This document shows, piece by piece, positions 1-6,622 of a stretch of DNA of 7,584 bases. The position numbers and the translations under genes are program-made. Location of the stretch: assembly GCA_946544695.1 (NCBI GenBank), contig CAMNMO010000128.1, positions 1 to 7,584 on the forward strand, read 5' to 3'. How positions within the stretch are numbered: position 1 is the stretch's first letter; the number at the start of each line of letters is the position of its first letter. Source of the stretch: an uncultured Ruminococcus sp. GTDB lineage: Bacteria > Bacillota > Clostridia > Oscillospirales > Ruminococcaceae. The notes beneath the pieces were generated by a model, which did no database searches, was not told the origin of the DNA, and saw only the letters and a program-made list of their open reading frames with translations.

Positions 1-1
1 T

Positions 2-154
2 CCCGCCTACGATGAAGTTGTGGAAGAACTCGGCGAACCCAGCGGAAAGTACGGCTTCGGGCTGTGCAGGGCATACTGGCGCATAGGTGAAAGGAAATAT
101 GCCGAATATGTTTTCATGGGCGATGCGCCGTTTCTGGAGATAAGGGAATACTGA
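2..154 (+). CDS. C-terminal fragment of an unrecognised protein
   Basis: An open frame enters from the left edge and runs 50 codons to a TGA at 152-154. The visible part begins PAYDEVVEELGEPSGKYGFG and ends PFLEIREY. I do not recognise the family. The pattern of a Tyr-Asp-Glu-Val-Val helix, a Leu-Gly-Glu-Pro turn and then alternating aromatic/charged strands (CRAYWRIGERKYAEYVFMG) loosely recalls the small SmpA/BamE-like repeats found at the ends of some secreted or lipoprotein-type proteins; that is only a resemblance. It lies 32 bp upstream of clpB on the same strand with no terminator between them, so the two may be co-transcribed. The start and any signal peptide are outside the window. 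Confidence 0.6.
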   Translation, partial: PAYDEVVEELGEPSGKYGFGLCRAYWRIGERKYAEYVFMGDAPFLEIREY

Positions 155-186
155 TAATAATATCTATATATAAAGGAGGACAAACA

Positions 187-2811
187 ATGAACATGCAGAA
201 GTTTACTGAGAAGTCCGTGCAGGCTATACAGGATGCACAGAATATTGCGGCGAGACAGTCGAATCAGGCGATTGGACAGGAGCACCTGATGAGTGCGCTC
301 TGCCTTGATGACAACGGGCTGATACCTCAGCTGCTGACACAGATGAGTACAGATGTGAATGCATTCAGGGGGGCACTCGACAGGGCAGTCGATAAGATAC
401 CGAAGGTGACAGTCGGCGGACGTGCACAGGGACAGATATATATTTCAAGCGAGCTTGACCGTGCGCTGGCAGAAGCTGAAACTCTGGCAGGTCAGATGAA
501 GGACGAGTTCGTTTCGGTGGAACACATCTTCCTCGGCATAATGGACTGCGCAAACAGTGAGATAGCAGAGATACTGCGCACCTTCGGCATAAACAAGACA
601 GGCTTCCTCGCTGCGCTCAAACAGGTGAGGGGCAGTGCGAAGGTGACCAGCCAGAACCCCGAAGAGACCTATGATGTGCTGAAAAAGTACGGTCAGGAAC
701 TGGTGGGTCTGGCAAGGCAGAACAAGCTTGACCCCGTTATAGGCAGAGATGCCGAGATACGCAACGTTATCCGCATACTCTCCCGAAAGACCAAGAACAA
801 CCCCGTGCTGATAGGTGAACCCGGTGTCGGCAAGACCGCAGTTGCTGAGGGACTTGCACAGCGTATAGTCAGCGGTGACGTGCCCGACAGCTTAAAGGAC
901 AGGCAGATATTCTCGCTGGATATGGGTTCGCTGATAGCGGGCGCTAAATTCAGGGGCGAATTTGAGGAGCGTTTCAAGGCGGTAGTAGAGGAGATAAAGA
1001 AGTCTGAGGGACGCATAATACTCTTTATAGATGAGCTTCACACCATTGTGGGCGCAGGCAAGTCTGACGGCGCAATGGACGCAGGCAATCTGCTAAAGCC
1101 CATGCTTGCAAGGGGCGAGCTGCACTGCATAGGTGCCACCACCCTGAATGAGTACAGGCAGTTCATCGAGAAGGATAAGGCGCTTGAAAGAAGATTCCAG
1201 CCCGTTATGGTAGATGAACCGAGCGTTGAGGATACCATCTCGATACTGCGTGGTCTGAAAGAAAGATATGAGGTGTTCCACGGCGTCAAGATACAGGACC
1301 AGGCGCTCATCACCGCAGCTGTGCTTTCCGACAGATATATCACCGACAGGTTCCTGCCCGACAAGGCAATAGACCTTGTGGACGAAGCATGCGCACTGAT
1401 ACGCACCGAGATGGATTCCATGCCTACCGAACTCGATGACCTGCGCAGAAAGATACTCCAGCACGAGATCGAGGAGACTGTGCTCAAAAAGGAGAACGAC
1501 AAGCTGGCGGAAGAACACCTTGCGGAAGTTCAGAAGGAGCTTGCAGACATGAGGGCGCAGTTCGATGAGATGCGTGCTAAGTGGGAAAATGAAAAGAACG
1601 CCATCGGCAAGGTCCAGAAGATACGTGAGGAGATCGACGATGTAAACGGTCAGATAAAGAAGGCTGAACGTGAATACGACCTTTCCAAGCTGGCTGAACT
1701 GAAATATGGCAGACTGGAAAATTTGCAGAAGGAGCTGGCTGAGGAGGAGAAAAAGGCTGAACAGTCCTCAAAGAGCAATACTCTGCTGAGAGACAAGGTC
1801 ACCGATGACGAGATAGCCCGCATCATCTGCCGCTGGACAGGCATACCTGTTGCCAAGCTGATGGAGGGCGAGCGTGACAAGCTGCTGAGACTTGAAAGCA
1901 TTCTCCACGAGAGGGTCATAGGTCAGAATGAAGCGGTGCAGAAGGTCAGCGAAGCCATACTCCGTTCGAGGGCAGGTATCGCTAATCCCAATCAGCCTAT
2001 CGGTTCGTTCCTGTTTTTGGGACCTACGGGCGTCGGCAAGACAGAACTTGCAAAAACACTGGCACAGGCACTGTTCGATGATGAGAACAATATGGTCAGG
2101 ATAGATATGTCGGAATACATGGAGAAGTTCAGCGTATCCCGCCTGATAGGAGCGCCTCCCGGATACGTGGGCTATGAGGAGGGCGGTCAGCTGACGGAAG
2201 CTGTGCGCAGAAAGCCTTACTCGGTGGTACTGCTTGATGAGGTCGAAAAGGCACACCCCGATGTTTTCAACATACTCCTGCAGGTGCTTGATGACGGTCG
2301 TGTCACCGATTCGCAGGGCAGGACGGTAGATTTCAAGAACACAGTCATCATACTGACCTCGAATCTCGGCTCGCCTTTCATTCTCGAAGGCATCGACGAG
2401 AAGACGGGCGATATCTCTGAGGACGCAAGGGAAAAGGTGAACGAACTGCTGAGAAGTCATTTCAGACCTGAGTTCCTCAACCGCCTTGATGAGATAGTTA
2501 TGTACAAGCCGCTGCTCAAGAGCGAGATATACAGCATCTGCGGACTGATGCTGAAAAGCCTTGAAAAGCGCCTGACAGACAAGCGCCTAAAGCTGGAGAT
2601 AACAGAGTCCGCAAAGGCTGCGATAGTCGATCAGGGTTACAACATGGCATTCGGCGCAAGGCCGCTGAGACGCTTTATCCAGAGCAATGTGGAGACATTG
2701 CTGGCTAAGGCTATAATACGTGATGACCCCGCAGCTGACAGCGTTATGAAGGTGGACTTTGACGGAAACAACTTCTCTGTTGAGACAGTCGCACCTGTGG
2801 TCATAGAATAA
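187..2811 (+). CDS. clpB: ClpB protein disaggregase (Hsp100 AAA+ chaperone)
   Basis: This is a cytoplasmic hexameric ATPase that, with DnaK/DnaJ/GrpE, pulls polypeptides out of aggregates through its central pore. The protein is 874 residues, the usual ClpB length. In order it has: an N-terminal substrate-binding double repeat (about 1-145); AAA-1 with Walker A GEPGVGKT (210-217), pore loop KFRGEFEER (254-262), Walker B ILFIDE (278-283) and arginine finger LERRF (333-337); a long charged coiled-coil middle domain (about 415-535) that separates ClpB from the short-M ClpC; and AAA-2 with Walker A GPTGVGKT (612-619), pore loop GAPPGYVGYEEGG (655-667), Walker B VLLDE (681-685), sensor TSN (724-726) and sensor-2 GARPLRR (823-829). 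All catalytic residues are intact. No ClpP-docking loop is apparent, as expected. The ATG at 187 has an AAGGAGGA site 6 nt upstream, and the start MNMQKFTEKS is typical. No CIRCE or CtsR operator is visible in the short upstream region. Confidence 0.98.
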   Translation: MNMQKFTEKSVQAIQDAQNIAARQSNQAIGQEHLMSALCLDDNGLIPQLLTQMSTDVNAFRGALDRAVDKIPKVTVGGRAQGQIYISSELDRALAEAETLAGQMKDEFVSVEHIFLGIMDCANSEIAEILRTFGINKTGFLAALKQVRGSAKVTSQNPEETYDVLKKYGQELVGLARQNKLDPVIGRDAEIRNVIRILSRKTKNNPVLIGEPGVGKTAVAEGLAQRIVSGDVPDSLKDRQIFSLDMGSLIAGAKFRGEFEERFKAVVEEIKKSEGRIILFIDELHTIVGAGKSDGAMDAGNLLKPMLARGELHCIGATTLNEYRQFIEKDKALERRFQPVMVDEPSVEDTISILRGLKERYEVFHGVKIQDQALITAAVLSDRYITDRFLPDKAIDLVDEACALIRTEMDSMPTELDDLRRKILQHEIEETVLKKENDKLAEEHLAEVQKELADMRAQFDEMRAKWENEKNAIGKVQKIREEIDDVNGQIKKAEREYDLSKLAELKYGRLENLQKELAEEEKKAEQSSKSNTLLRDKVTDDEIARIICRWTGIPVAKLMEGERDKLLRLESILHERVIGQNEAVQKVSEAILRSRAGIANPNQPIGSFLFLGPTGVGKTELAKTLAQALFDDENNMVRIDMSEYMEKFSVSRLIGAPPGYVGYEEGGQLTEAVRRKPYSVVLLDEVEKAHPDVFNILLQVLDDGRVTDSQGRTVDFKNTVIILTSNLGSPFILEGIDEKTGDISEDAREKVNELLRSHFRPEFLNRLDEIVMYKPLLKSEIYSICGLMLKSLEKRLTDKRLKLEITESAKAAIVDQGYNMAFGARPLRRFIQSNVETLLAKAIIRDDPAADSVMKVDFDGNNFSVETVAPVVIE

Positions 2812-2836
2812 AGCTGTGACAAAACCAAAGCAAAAC

Positions 2837-2873
2837 AATATCTCCCGCAAGCATAACGCCTGCGGGAGATATT
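2837..2873. terminator. Shared hairpin terminator between convergent clpB and permease genes
   Basis: A perfect 13-bp inverted repeat (AATATCTCCCGCA at 2837-2849 and its complement at 2861-2873) encloses an 11-nt loop. It lies 25 bp after the clpB stop and 21 bp after the permease stop. For the minus strand it is followed by a broken T-rich run (TTTTGCTTTGGTTTT), which makes it a plausible intrinsic terminator for the permease. For clpB the following bases (CTGTTATAT) form only a weak U-tract, so termination in that direction may be partial. Confidence 0.8.
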
Positions 2874-2894
2874 CTGTTATATGGTGAAGTGGTA

Positions 2895-5255
2895 TTACTC
2901 GATATCTGCGGTGTCGCTTGCTTTGATGGTGCTTGTGTAGAGTGCTGTCAGCGAAGCGCCTATAACTGTCACGGCTGCCATCAGCACGGGGTAGAAAACG
3001 CTTATCTCCAGCGGGTCGAACTTAAAGGGGATATCGCTGCTTGCACCCAGCATTCCGAAAACGGGTGTCATGATAAGCTTGGTCAGGGGCAGGCAGAGGA
3101 TATTTGCAAGTATGCTTGCCATCACTGCACATATAATGAACCTCATGCTGTGGTGTGCCGAAACTGAGCGGTTCTTGAAACCGATGGCTTTCATCAGGGC
3201 TATCTCGCTCTTTTCTTTGGATATGAAGGACCTCTCCATAAGCACGCTTATGAGCAGTATGATTATCACGCTGATGATCAGCACCATGTACTTTACCATG
3301 TCAAGGGTGTCAGCGGAATTGGTGCATATATCCACGAACTCGCCTACGGTGTATACCCTGCCTGTATCCATGATATCCATGATCTTTTTTTGTCTTTCAA
3401 GGATAGTGCTGCGGTCGGGGTGGTCATCAAACGCTATGCCGCACTCCATGTGCTGATCCATTTCGGTGTAGTCCAGGTCCACGTCCTGATACAGCCTGCC
3501 TATCTTGCCTGCCTGCTGCATACTTACGAACTTTGCTGTTATCATGAGATCTTCCTGCTTGTCATTGAGGGTTATTTTCAGCTTGTCGCCTATGTCGGCG
3601 CCCAGCTGTTCGCACATAACTGTGCTGAGGGCTATCTCGTGAACGTTCTGAGGGGCGGTGCCTTCAACGTAGTCGTAATCTGCGGCATCGGTGTCCTTGT
3701 TGAGTATCATCTCCAGGTTCAGCTTCTTGTCACCGAACTCAACAGGCAGGAAGTATCCGCCCTCCAGTGTGATCTTTGCGGGCATACCGTTATCCGCAAG
3801 TTTTTTCTCCATTTCGGCAAGTCTGTCCTCGACCTTTACATTGCCTGTCTGTATATCCGATACGTCATCAAATCCCGGGTCGATGTACAGGTCGCATTCA
3901 AGACAGCCCAGCATACCTACCAGTCCGCCGTCACGGAGAGTGTTTGCTGTGGTGGCGAGCACCATTATGAGCACCATGCACAGGGAGAATATCACTGTCA
4001 TCATGCCGTATGTCCTGGGCTGGCTGAGTACGTCGTTCAGCGGCAGGAAGCTGCCTGCGCCAAGCTTGCTTTTGCTCAGGCTTATTATGCCCTTTTTGTG
4101 GAAGCGTTCACCTGTCTGACCGCTGCGCACTGCATCTATGGGGGACATCTTCTTTATCCTGCCTGTGCAGCTCCAGCAGAATGCCATTATTATCAGCACC
4201 ACTGCTGCCGAGCTTATTATGCTTATGGCGATGTTGTTGTCATTGCTCAGCACCATAGTCTTTGAAGAACTGAGCAGCAGAAGTCTGCCAAAGGGTATAC
4301 TGCACATAAAGCCTATGACTGCACCTGTCAGCGCCAGACCCAGGTACTTTACCAGATACAGTGTTCTTACGGAAACATTTTTCAGTCCCACTGCCTTCAT
4401 GACACCTATCTCACGGAACTCCTCTGTCATGGTCAGCCCTATGGTGAATCTCAGCACCGAGAATGCTACGAGTATGAGTGCTACACAGACTACCAGCATT
4501 ACGGCTGCTATCATCATGTCAAGTATGTAAGACATCTCTATCAGTGATCTGTCGCCCGAGAAAAGTATGCTGCCGATATCTGCCACATCTTTCAGTAACT
4601 CCTCCTGATCGGTGGTGTTTATGTAATACAGCCCGATGTTCGGCGCAGCAGCTTCTTCGTTTTCCGACATACTCTTGTAATCGGCTTCGTTCACGATGAT
4701 CCTGGGGTTGCCGACAAAGCTTGAACCCAGCAGTGCGTCCTTTGCAAGACCTGCATATTCAAATTCAAACACAGCGTCGTTTTTCACTATGGTCAGCTTA
4801 TCGCCTTTCTCAAGATCGCCCTTGTCTGCCAGCGAGCCCGAGGAATAAAATTTGCCTTTCGGTATCTCGGTCAGCTTTTCGTCGTTCTCATCGAATATGT
4901 TCAGTTCAAGTCTGTCCACCGACTGAAATAATGAAAGCCGCAGGTCTTCATCAATGACATTGCCGTCGTGCAGAAGGTCATTGCCTTTCAGCAGTATGGC
5001 GTCTTCCTTTTTGTAGTCGGACACGTTTTTGCTGTTGTCAAGGATGTCCTCCACCTCTTGGGTGTCAAAGCCCGATATTATGAAATAATCGGTCAGCCCT
5101 GCCTTGTTCAGATAATTGTCCACGCCGCCTGCCACACTGACTATGTTGCTCACGCTGCTTGCTGCGAACATAGTTGAAAGTATGATAAACAGCAGCAGTA
5201 TGCAGTTGATGGTCTTTTTGCGTTTCAGGTCTTTTTTCAGCATTGTTAAAAACAT
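2895..5255 (-). CDS. Two-repeat FtsX-family ABC transporter permease
   Basis: This is an integral membrane subunit of a MacB/FtsX-type ABC system. Such permeases usually do not carry solutes across the membrane but use ATP hydrolysis on the inside to drive work outside, such as peptide or lipoprotein release. The 786 residues show two copies of one plan. Hydrophobic segments lie near 15-36, 243-270, 300-325 and 342-362, then near 417-437, 652-672, 704-726 and 753-775. Each copy has a large extracytoplasmic region between its first and second helix (about 40-240 and 440-650). After the second helix of each copy comes the conserved cytoplasmic signature EFREIGVMKAVGLK (279-292) or EKSEIALMKAIGFKN (681-695), probably the contact with the ATPase. 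The first ATG is chosen because GAGG lies 8 nt upstream of it. No ATP-binding subunit is encoded next to it here. The substrate cannot be deduced. Confidence 0.9.
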   Translation of the reverse strand: MFLTMLKKDLKRKKTINCILLLFIILSTMFAASSVSNIVSVAGGVDNYLNKAGLTDYFIISGFDTQEVEDILDNSKNVSDYKKEDAILLKGNDLLHDGNVIDEDLRLSLFQSVDRLELNIFDENDEKLTEIPKGKFYSSGSLADKGDLEKGDKLTIVKNDAVFEFEYAGLAKDALLGSSFVGNPRIIVNEADYKSMSENEEAAAPNIGLYYINTTDQEELLKDVADIGSILFSGDRSLIEMSYILDMMIAAVMLVVCVALILVAFSVLRFTIGLTMTEEFREIGVMKAVGLKNVSVRTLYLVKYLGLALTGAVIGFMCSIPFGRLLLLSSSKTMVLSNDNNIAISIISSAAVVLIIMAFCWSCTGRIKKMSPIDAVRSGQTGERFHKKGIISLSKSKLGAGSFLPLNDVLSQPRTYGMMTVIFSLCMVLIMVLATTANTLRDGGLVGMLGCLECDLYIDPGFDDVSDIQTGNVKVEDRLAEMEKKLADNGMPAKITLEGGYFLPVEFGDKKLNLEMILNKDTDAADYDYVEGTAPQNVHEIALSTVMCEQLGADIGDKLKITLNDKQEDLMITAKFVSMQQAGKIGRLYQDVDLDYTEMDQHMECGIAFDDHPDRSTILERQKKIMDIMDTGRVYTVGEFVDICTNSADTLDMVKYMVLIISVIIILLISVLMERSFISKEKSEIALMKAIGFKNRSVSAHHSMRFIICAVMASILANILCLPLTKLIMTPVFGMLGASSDIPFKFDPLEISVFYPVLMAAVTVIGASLTALYTSTIKASDTADIE

Positions 5256-5304
5256 ATTTGTTGCCTCACTTTCGCTTTGGTTGTTTTCCGTTCTTCTGTA
5301 ACAG

Positions 5305-5333
5305 AGTATAGCATGGAATTTATTAAATAATCA
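5305..5333 (-). promoter_or_regulatory. Candidate extended -10 promoter of the permease gene
   Basis: On the minus strand TGCTATACT (5313-5305) gives a good -10 hexamer preceded by a TGn extension. The best -35 at 17-bp spacing is the weak TGATTA (5333-5328), with AT-rich spacer DNA. Transcription would start near 5298, giving a leader of about 43 nt before the ATG at 5255. It lies beyond the rplL terminator, so the permease is probably an independent unit. Confidence 0.55.
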
Positions 5334-5401
5334 TTAAACACCCCAAACCCCGTGATACAGGGGAAAACTGCCTCGTCTGCCGTGAAAAAGCAGCCATATA
5401 T

Positions 5402-5434
5402 AAAAATACCCCCGACACCTCAGCATCGGGGGTA
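5402..5434 (-). terminator. Intrinsic terminator of the rplJ-rplL operon
   Basis: A perfect 9-bp GC-rich stem (TACCCCCGA at 5407-5415, TCGGGGGTA at 5426-5434) with a 10-nt loop is followed on the minus strand by TTTTT (5406-5402) and then more AT-rich sequence. It begins 18 bp after the rplL stop. Stem and U-tract are both canonical. It separates rplJL from the permease gene and shows that the operon does not run on into rpoB here. Confidence 0.9.
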
Positions 5435-5452
5435 AATACGCAAAAAGTGAAA

Positions 5453-5824
5453 TTACTTCAGCTCAACAGTTGCGCCTGCAGCTTCCAGCTTAGCCTTGAT
5501 CTCCTCAGCCTCAGCCTTAGGAGCAGCCTCCTTGATAGCCTTAGGAGCTTCCTCAACCAGAGCCTTAGCCTCCTTCAGACCCAGACCGGTGATCTCCTTA
5601 ACAGCCTTGATAACGCCCATCTTAGCGTCGCCGAAGGATACCAGTACAACGTCGAAGTCAGTCTTCTCAGCCTCAGCTGCTGCGCCGCCTGCTGCGGGAC
5701 CTGCTGCTGCTACAACTGCAGTTACACCGAATTCCTCCTGGATAGCGTCAACGAGCTCTTTCAGCTCAAGAACAGACATAGTCTTGATCTCTTCTACAAA
5801 ATTCATAATCTTCTCAGAAGCCAT
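5453..5824 (-). CDS. rplL: 50S ribosomal protein L7/L12
   Basis: This is the multi-copy flexible stalk protein of the large ribosomal subunit; its dimers sit on L10 and recruit and stimulate translational GTPases. The 123 residues match the family length and architecture: an N-terminal dimerisation/L10-binding helical part (about 1-35), an Ala/Gly-rich hinge (about 36-52, VAAAGPAAGGAAAEAE), then the globular C-terminal domain starting at TDFDVVL and carrying the factor-binding helix with KMGVIKAVKEITGLGLKEAKALVEEAPK. The C-terminus GATVELK is typical. The ATG at 5824 is preceded by AAGGAGA 8 nt upstream, a strong site suited to a protein needed in several-fold excess over L10. It lies 80 bp downstream of rplJ on the same strand, as in most bacteria. 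Confidence 0.98.
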   Translation of the reverse strand: MASEKIMNFVEEIKTMSVLELKELVDAIQEEFGVTAVVAAAGPAAGGAAAEAEKTDFDVVLVSFGDAKMGVIKAVKEITGLGLKEAKALVEEAPKAIKEAAPKAEAEEIKAKLEAAGATVELK

Positions 5825-5859
5825 GATTAAAATCTCCTTTATAATATAGTTTAGTTTTA

Positions 5860-5913
5860 GCGGGACATTCCGATCACGCCGCCCGCCTGTGCGTCATGCA
5901 GCTATTAAGCTGC
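5860..5913 (-). other. rplJ-rplL intergenic region with two small inverted repeats
   Basis: The rplJ stop sits in the loop of a 6-bp perfect hairpin (GCAGCT at 5898-5903, AGCTGC at 5908-5913, loop ATTA on the + strand). On the minus strand the gene ends with tandem stops TAA TAG. Next comes a GC-rich stretch that can pair GCGGG with CCCGC (5860-5864 and 5882-5886, 17-nt loop). Neither is followed by a U-tract, so these are not terminators. They could shape mRNA processing or keep rplL translation independent of rplJ; that is inference. Confidence 0.4.
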
Positions 5914-6417
5914 GTCGCCGCCTTCCTTGTCCACCAGGGCCTGGAGGGTAGCAGCAAGCTTCTGCATGGGGCCCTGCAGGGAGCCGACCAGCATAGCAAG
6001 CAGAGTATCTCTCGAAGGTATCTTCGACAGTGCAGTAACGCCTGCCTCATCATAAACCTCAGAACCGATGTAACCTGCTTTCAGCTTGAACTTTTCGTTA
6101 TCAGTGTCCTCAACGAACTTACCCAGTATTCTTGCGGGTGCAGTCTGGTCGTCGTTGGAAATTGCGATAGCAGTTGTGCCCTCGAGCACGCCTGTGATAT
6201 CATCGAGGCCTGCGTTCTTGAATGCGAATCTCAGCAATGTGTTCTTCTCTACGAAGTACTTGATGCCTGCCTCTCTCATTTCCTTTCTGAGCTTGGTGTC
6301 CTCCTCAACGGTGATACCCTCGTAGCTTACCAGAACGCCTGCTGCGGAGTTCTTGATCAGCTCGGTCAGCTCATTGACTCTTTCCTGCTTGGCAAGTAAA
6401 GTCTTCTCACTTGGCAT
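5905..6417 (-). CDS. rplJ: 50S ribosomal protein L10
   Basis: L10 is the stalk base protein. It binds 23S rRNA with its N-terminal globular domain and holds L7/L12 dimers on its C-terminal helix; the L10-L12 complex also represses its own operon. The 170 residues match the bacterial length. The family core is visible: an N-terminal helix (KTLLAKQERVNELTELIKN), the strand GVLVSYEGITVEEDTKLRKEMREAG, then IKYFVEKNTLLRFAFKNAG, and the long C-terminal helical tail (PSRDTLLAMLVGSLQGPMQKLAATLQALVDKEG), the L12-docking segment. The ATG at 6417 has AGAGGTG about 10 nt upstream, a somewhat long spacing. It is the first gene of a two-gene operon with rplL and is preceded by a structured leader with an attenuator. 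rplK and rplA, which often lie upstream, are replaced here by spo0A. Confidence 0.98.
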   Translation of the reverse strand: MPSEKTLLAKQERVNELTELIKNSAAGVLVSYEGITVEEDTKLRKEMREAGIKYFVEKNTLLRFAFKNAGLDDITGVLEGTTAIAISNDDQTAPARILGKFVEDTDNEKFKLKAGYIGSEVYDEAGVTALSKIPSRDTLLAMLVGSLQGPMQKLAATLQALVDKEGGDAA

Positions 6418-6432
6418 TTTTGTATTTCACCT

Positions 6433-6453
6433 CTTTGCAGTTTTCTCGCAAAG
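6433..6453 (-). other. Small hairpin abutting the rplJ Shine-Dalgarno site
   Basis: A perfect 6-bp repeat (CTTTGC/GCAAAG on either strand; 6433-6438 and 6448-6453) with a 9-nt loop ends inside the AAGAGGTG ribosome binding region of rplJ. Its 3' arm takes up the first bases of the Shine-Dalgarno tract, so folding could modestly dampen translation in addition to the attenuator. The stem is short and the effect is speculative. Confidence 0.35.
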
Positions 6454-6461
6454 CGTAATCT

Positions 6462-6501
6462 AAAAAAAGATCCCCTTTATCCAAAGACAGGATAAAAGAG
6501 A
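6462..6501 (-). terminator. Attenuator (intrinsic terminator) in the rplJ leader
   Basis: On the minus strand TCTCTTTTATCC (6501-6490) pairs with GGATAAAGGGGA (6482-6471) in a 12-bp stem with two G-U pairs and the 7-nt loop TGTCTTT. It is followed by TC and then T7 (6468-6462). This is a textbook rho-independent terminator placed before the first gene. Its loop and upper stem are the same bases as the 3' strand of the leader's closing helix, and its 5' arm is the same as the antiterminator strand, so the folds compete. Confidence 0.85.
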
Positions 6502-6585
6502 CACAAAGTCATTATGACGTTGCTTTCTTTTCCTCGGTCGGGCTTACCTTTGTGCCGACTGTCTTTAGAATACGAATGCTTATAT

Positions 6586-6614
6586 ATTATACCAGACCCC
6601 ATGACATTTGTCAA
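6586..6614 (-). promoter_or_regulatory. Consensus sigma-A promoter of rplJL
   Basis: On the minus strand TTGACA (6614-6609) and TATAAT (6591-6586) are both exact consensus and are separated by exactly 17 bp. Upstream, A-rich tracts (AAAAAAATT at 6631-6623 and AAAAAG at 6644-6639) sit where an UP element would contact the RNA polymerase alpha subunit. Transcription would begin at about 6579-6580. This fits a growth-linked ribosomal protein operon. Confidence 0.93.
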
Positions 6615-6622
6615 GGGGTCTG
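6593..6622. repeat. 30-bp near-perfect palindrome across the -35 box and spacer
   Basis: Outer arms CAGACCCC (6593-6600) and GGGGTCTG (6615-6622) pair perfectly. Inside them TGACA (6602-6606) and TGTCA (6609-6613) also pair, leaving one A/A mismatch (6601 versus 6614) and a central TT. In all 13 of 14 half-site positions match. It begins 1 bp upstream of the rplJ -10 and ends 8 bp upstream of the -35. In RNA from the + strand it would be a stem followed by AA and U7 (6625-6631), an intrinsic-terminator shape. In RNA from the minus strand, such as spo0A read-through, it has no U-tract. Confidence 0.85.

Larger units (their letters stand above)
6418..6580 (-). promoter_or_regulatory. L10 leader: autoregulatory 5' UTR of rplJL
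   Basis: This is the untranslated leader of about 162 nt from the promoter to the rplJ ATG. On the minus strand the 5' segment CTAAAGACAG (6568-6559) pairs with CTGTCTTTGG (6490-6481), a 10-bp closing helix with one G-U. Inside it a hairpin with TCGG/CCGA (6558-6555 with 6541-6538) and an asymmetric purine-rich loop stands where the L10 kink-turn site is expected. A second helix pairs GGAAAAGA (6533-6526) with TCTTTTATCC (6499-6490) with a 2-nt bulge and acts as an antiterminator. These overlap the arms and loop of the terminator at 6462-6501. The position ahead of rplJ and this layout match the Firmicutes L10 leader (Rfam L10_leader), in which the L10(L12) complex controls read-through. The assignment is from structure and context, without a covariance-model search. 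Confidence 0.8.

Noticed and set aside
1768..2460. A 230-codon minus-strand open frame within clpB
   Set aside because: It is antisense to the highly conserved AAA-2 region of ClpB and its translation resembles no family; it is a shadow of codon bias in clpB.
3390..4265. A 291-codon + strand open frame antisense to the permease gene
   Set aside because: It lies entirely opposite a clear membrane-protein gene. Its product is a Cys/His/Tyr-rich string with no recognisable domain and no good ribosome site, as expected of a shadow frame.
5348..5363. CCCC-N8-GGGG inverted repeat between the permease promoter and the rplL terminator
   Set aside because: The stem is only 4 bp with an 8-nt loop and no U-tract; a real terminator already lies just before it for rplL transcripts.
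5496..5849. A + strand open frame antisense to rplL rich in Ala and Ser
   Set aside because: It is the mirror of the Ala/Glu/Lys-rich L7/L12 coding sequence and has no independent support.
6023..6029. A TGTCGAA Spo0A-box-like match on the minus strand
   Set aside because: A single 7-bp match inside rplJ coding sequence, in codons needed for the protein and far from a promoter, is expected by chance.
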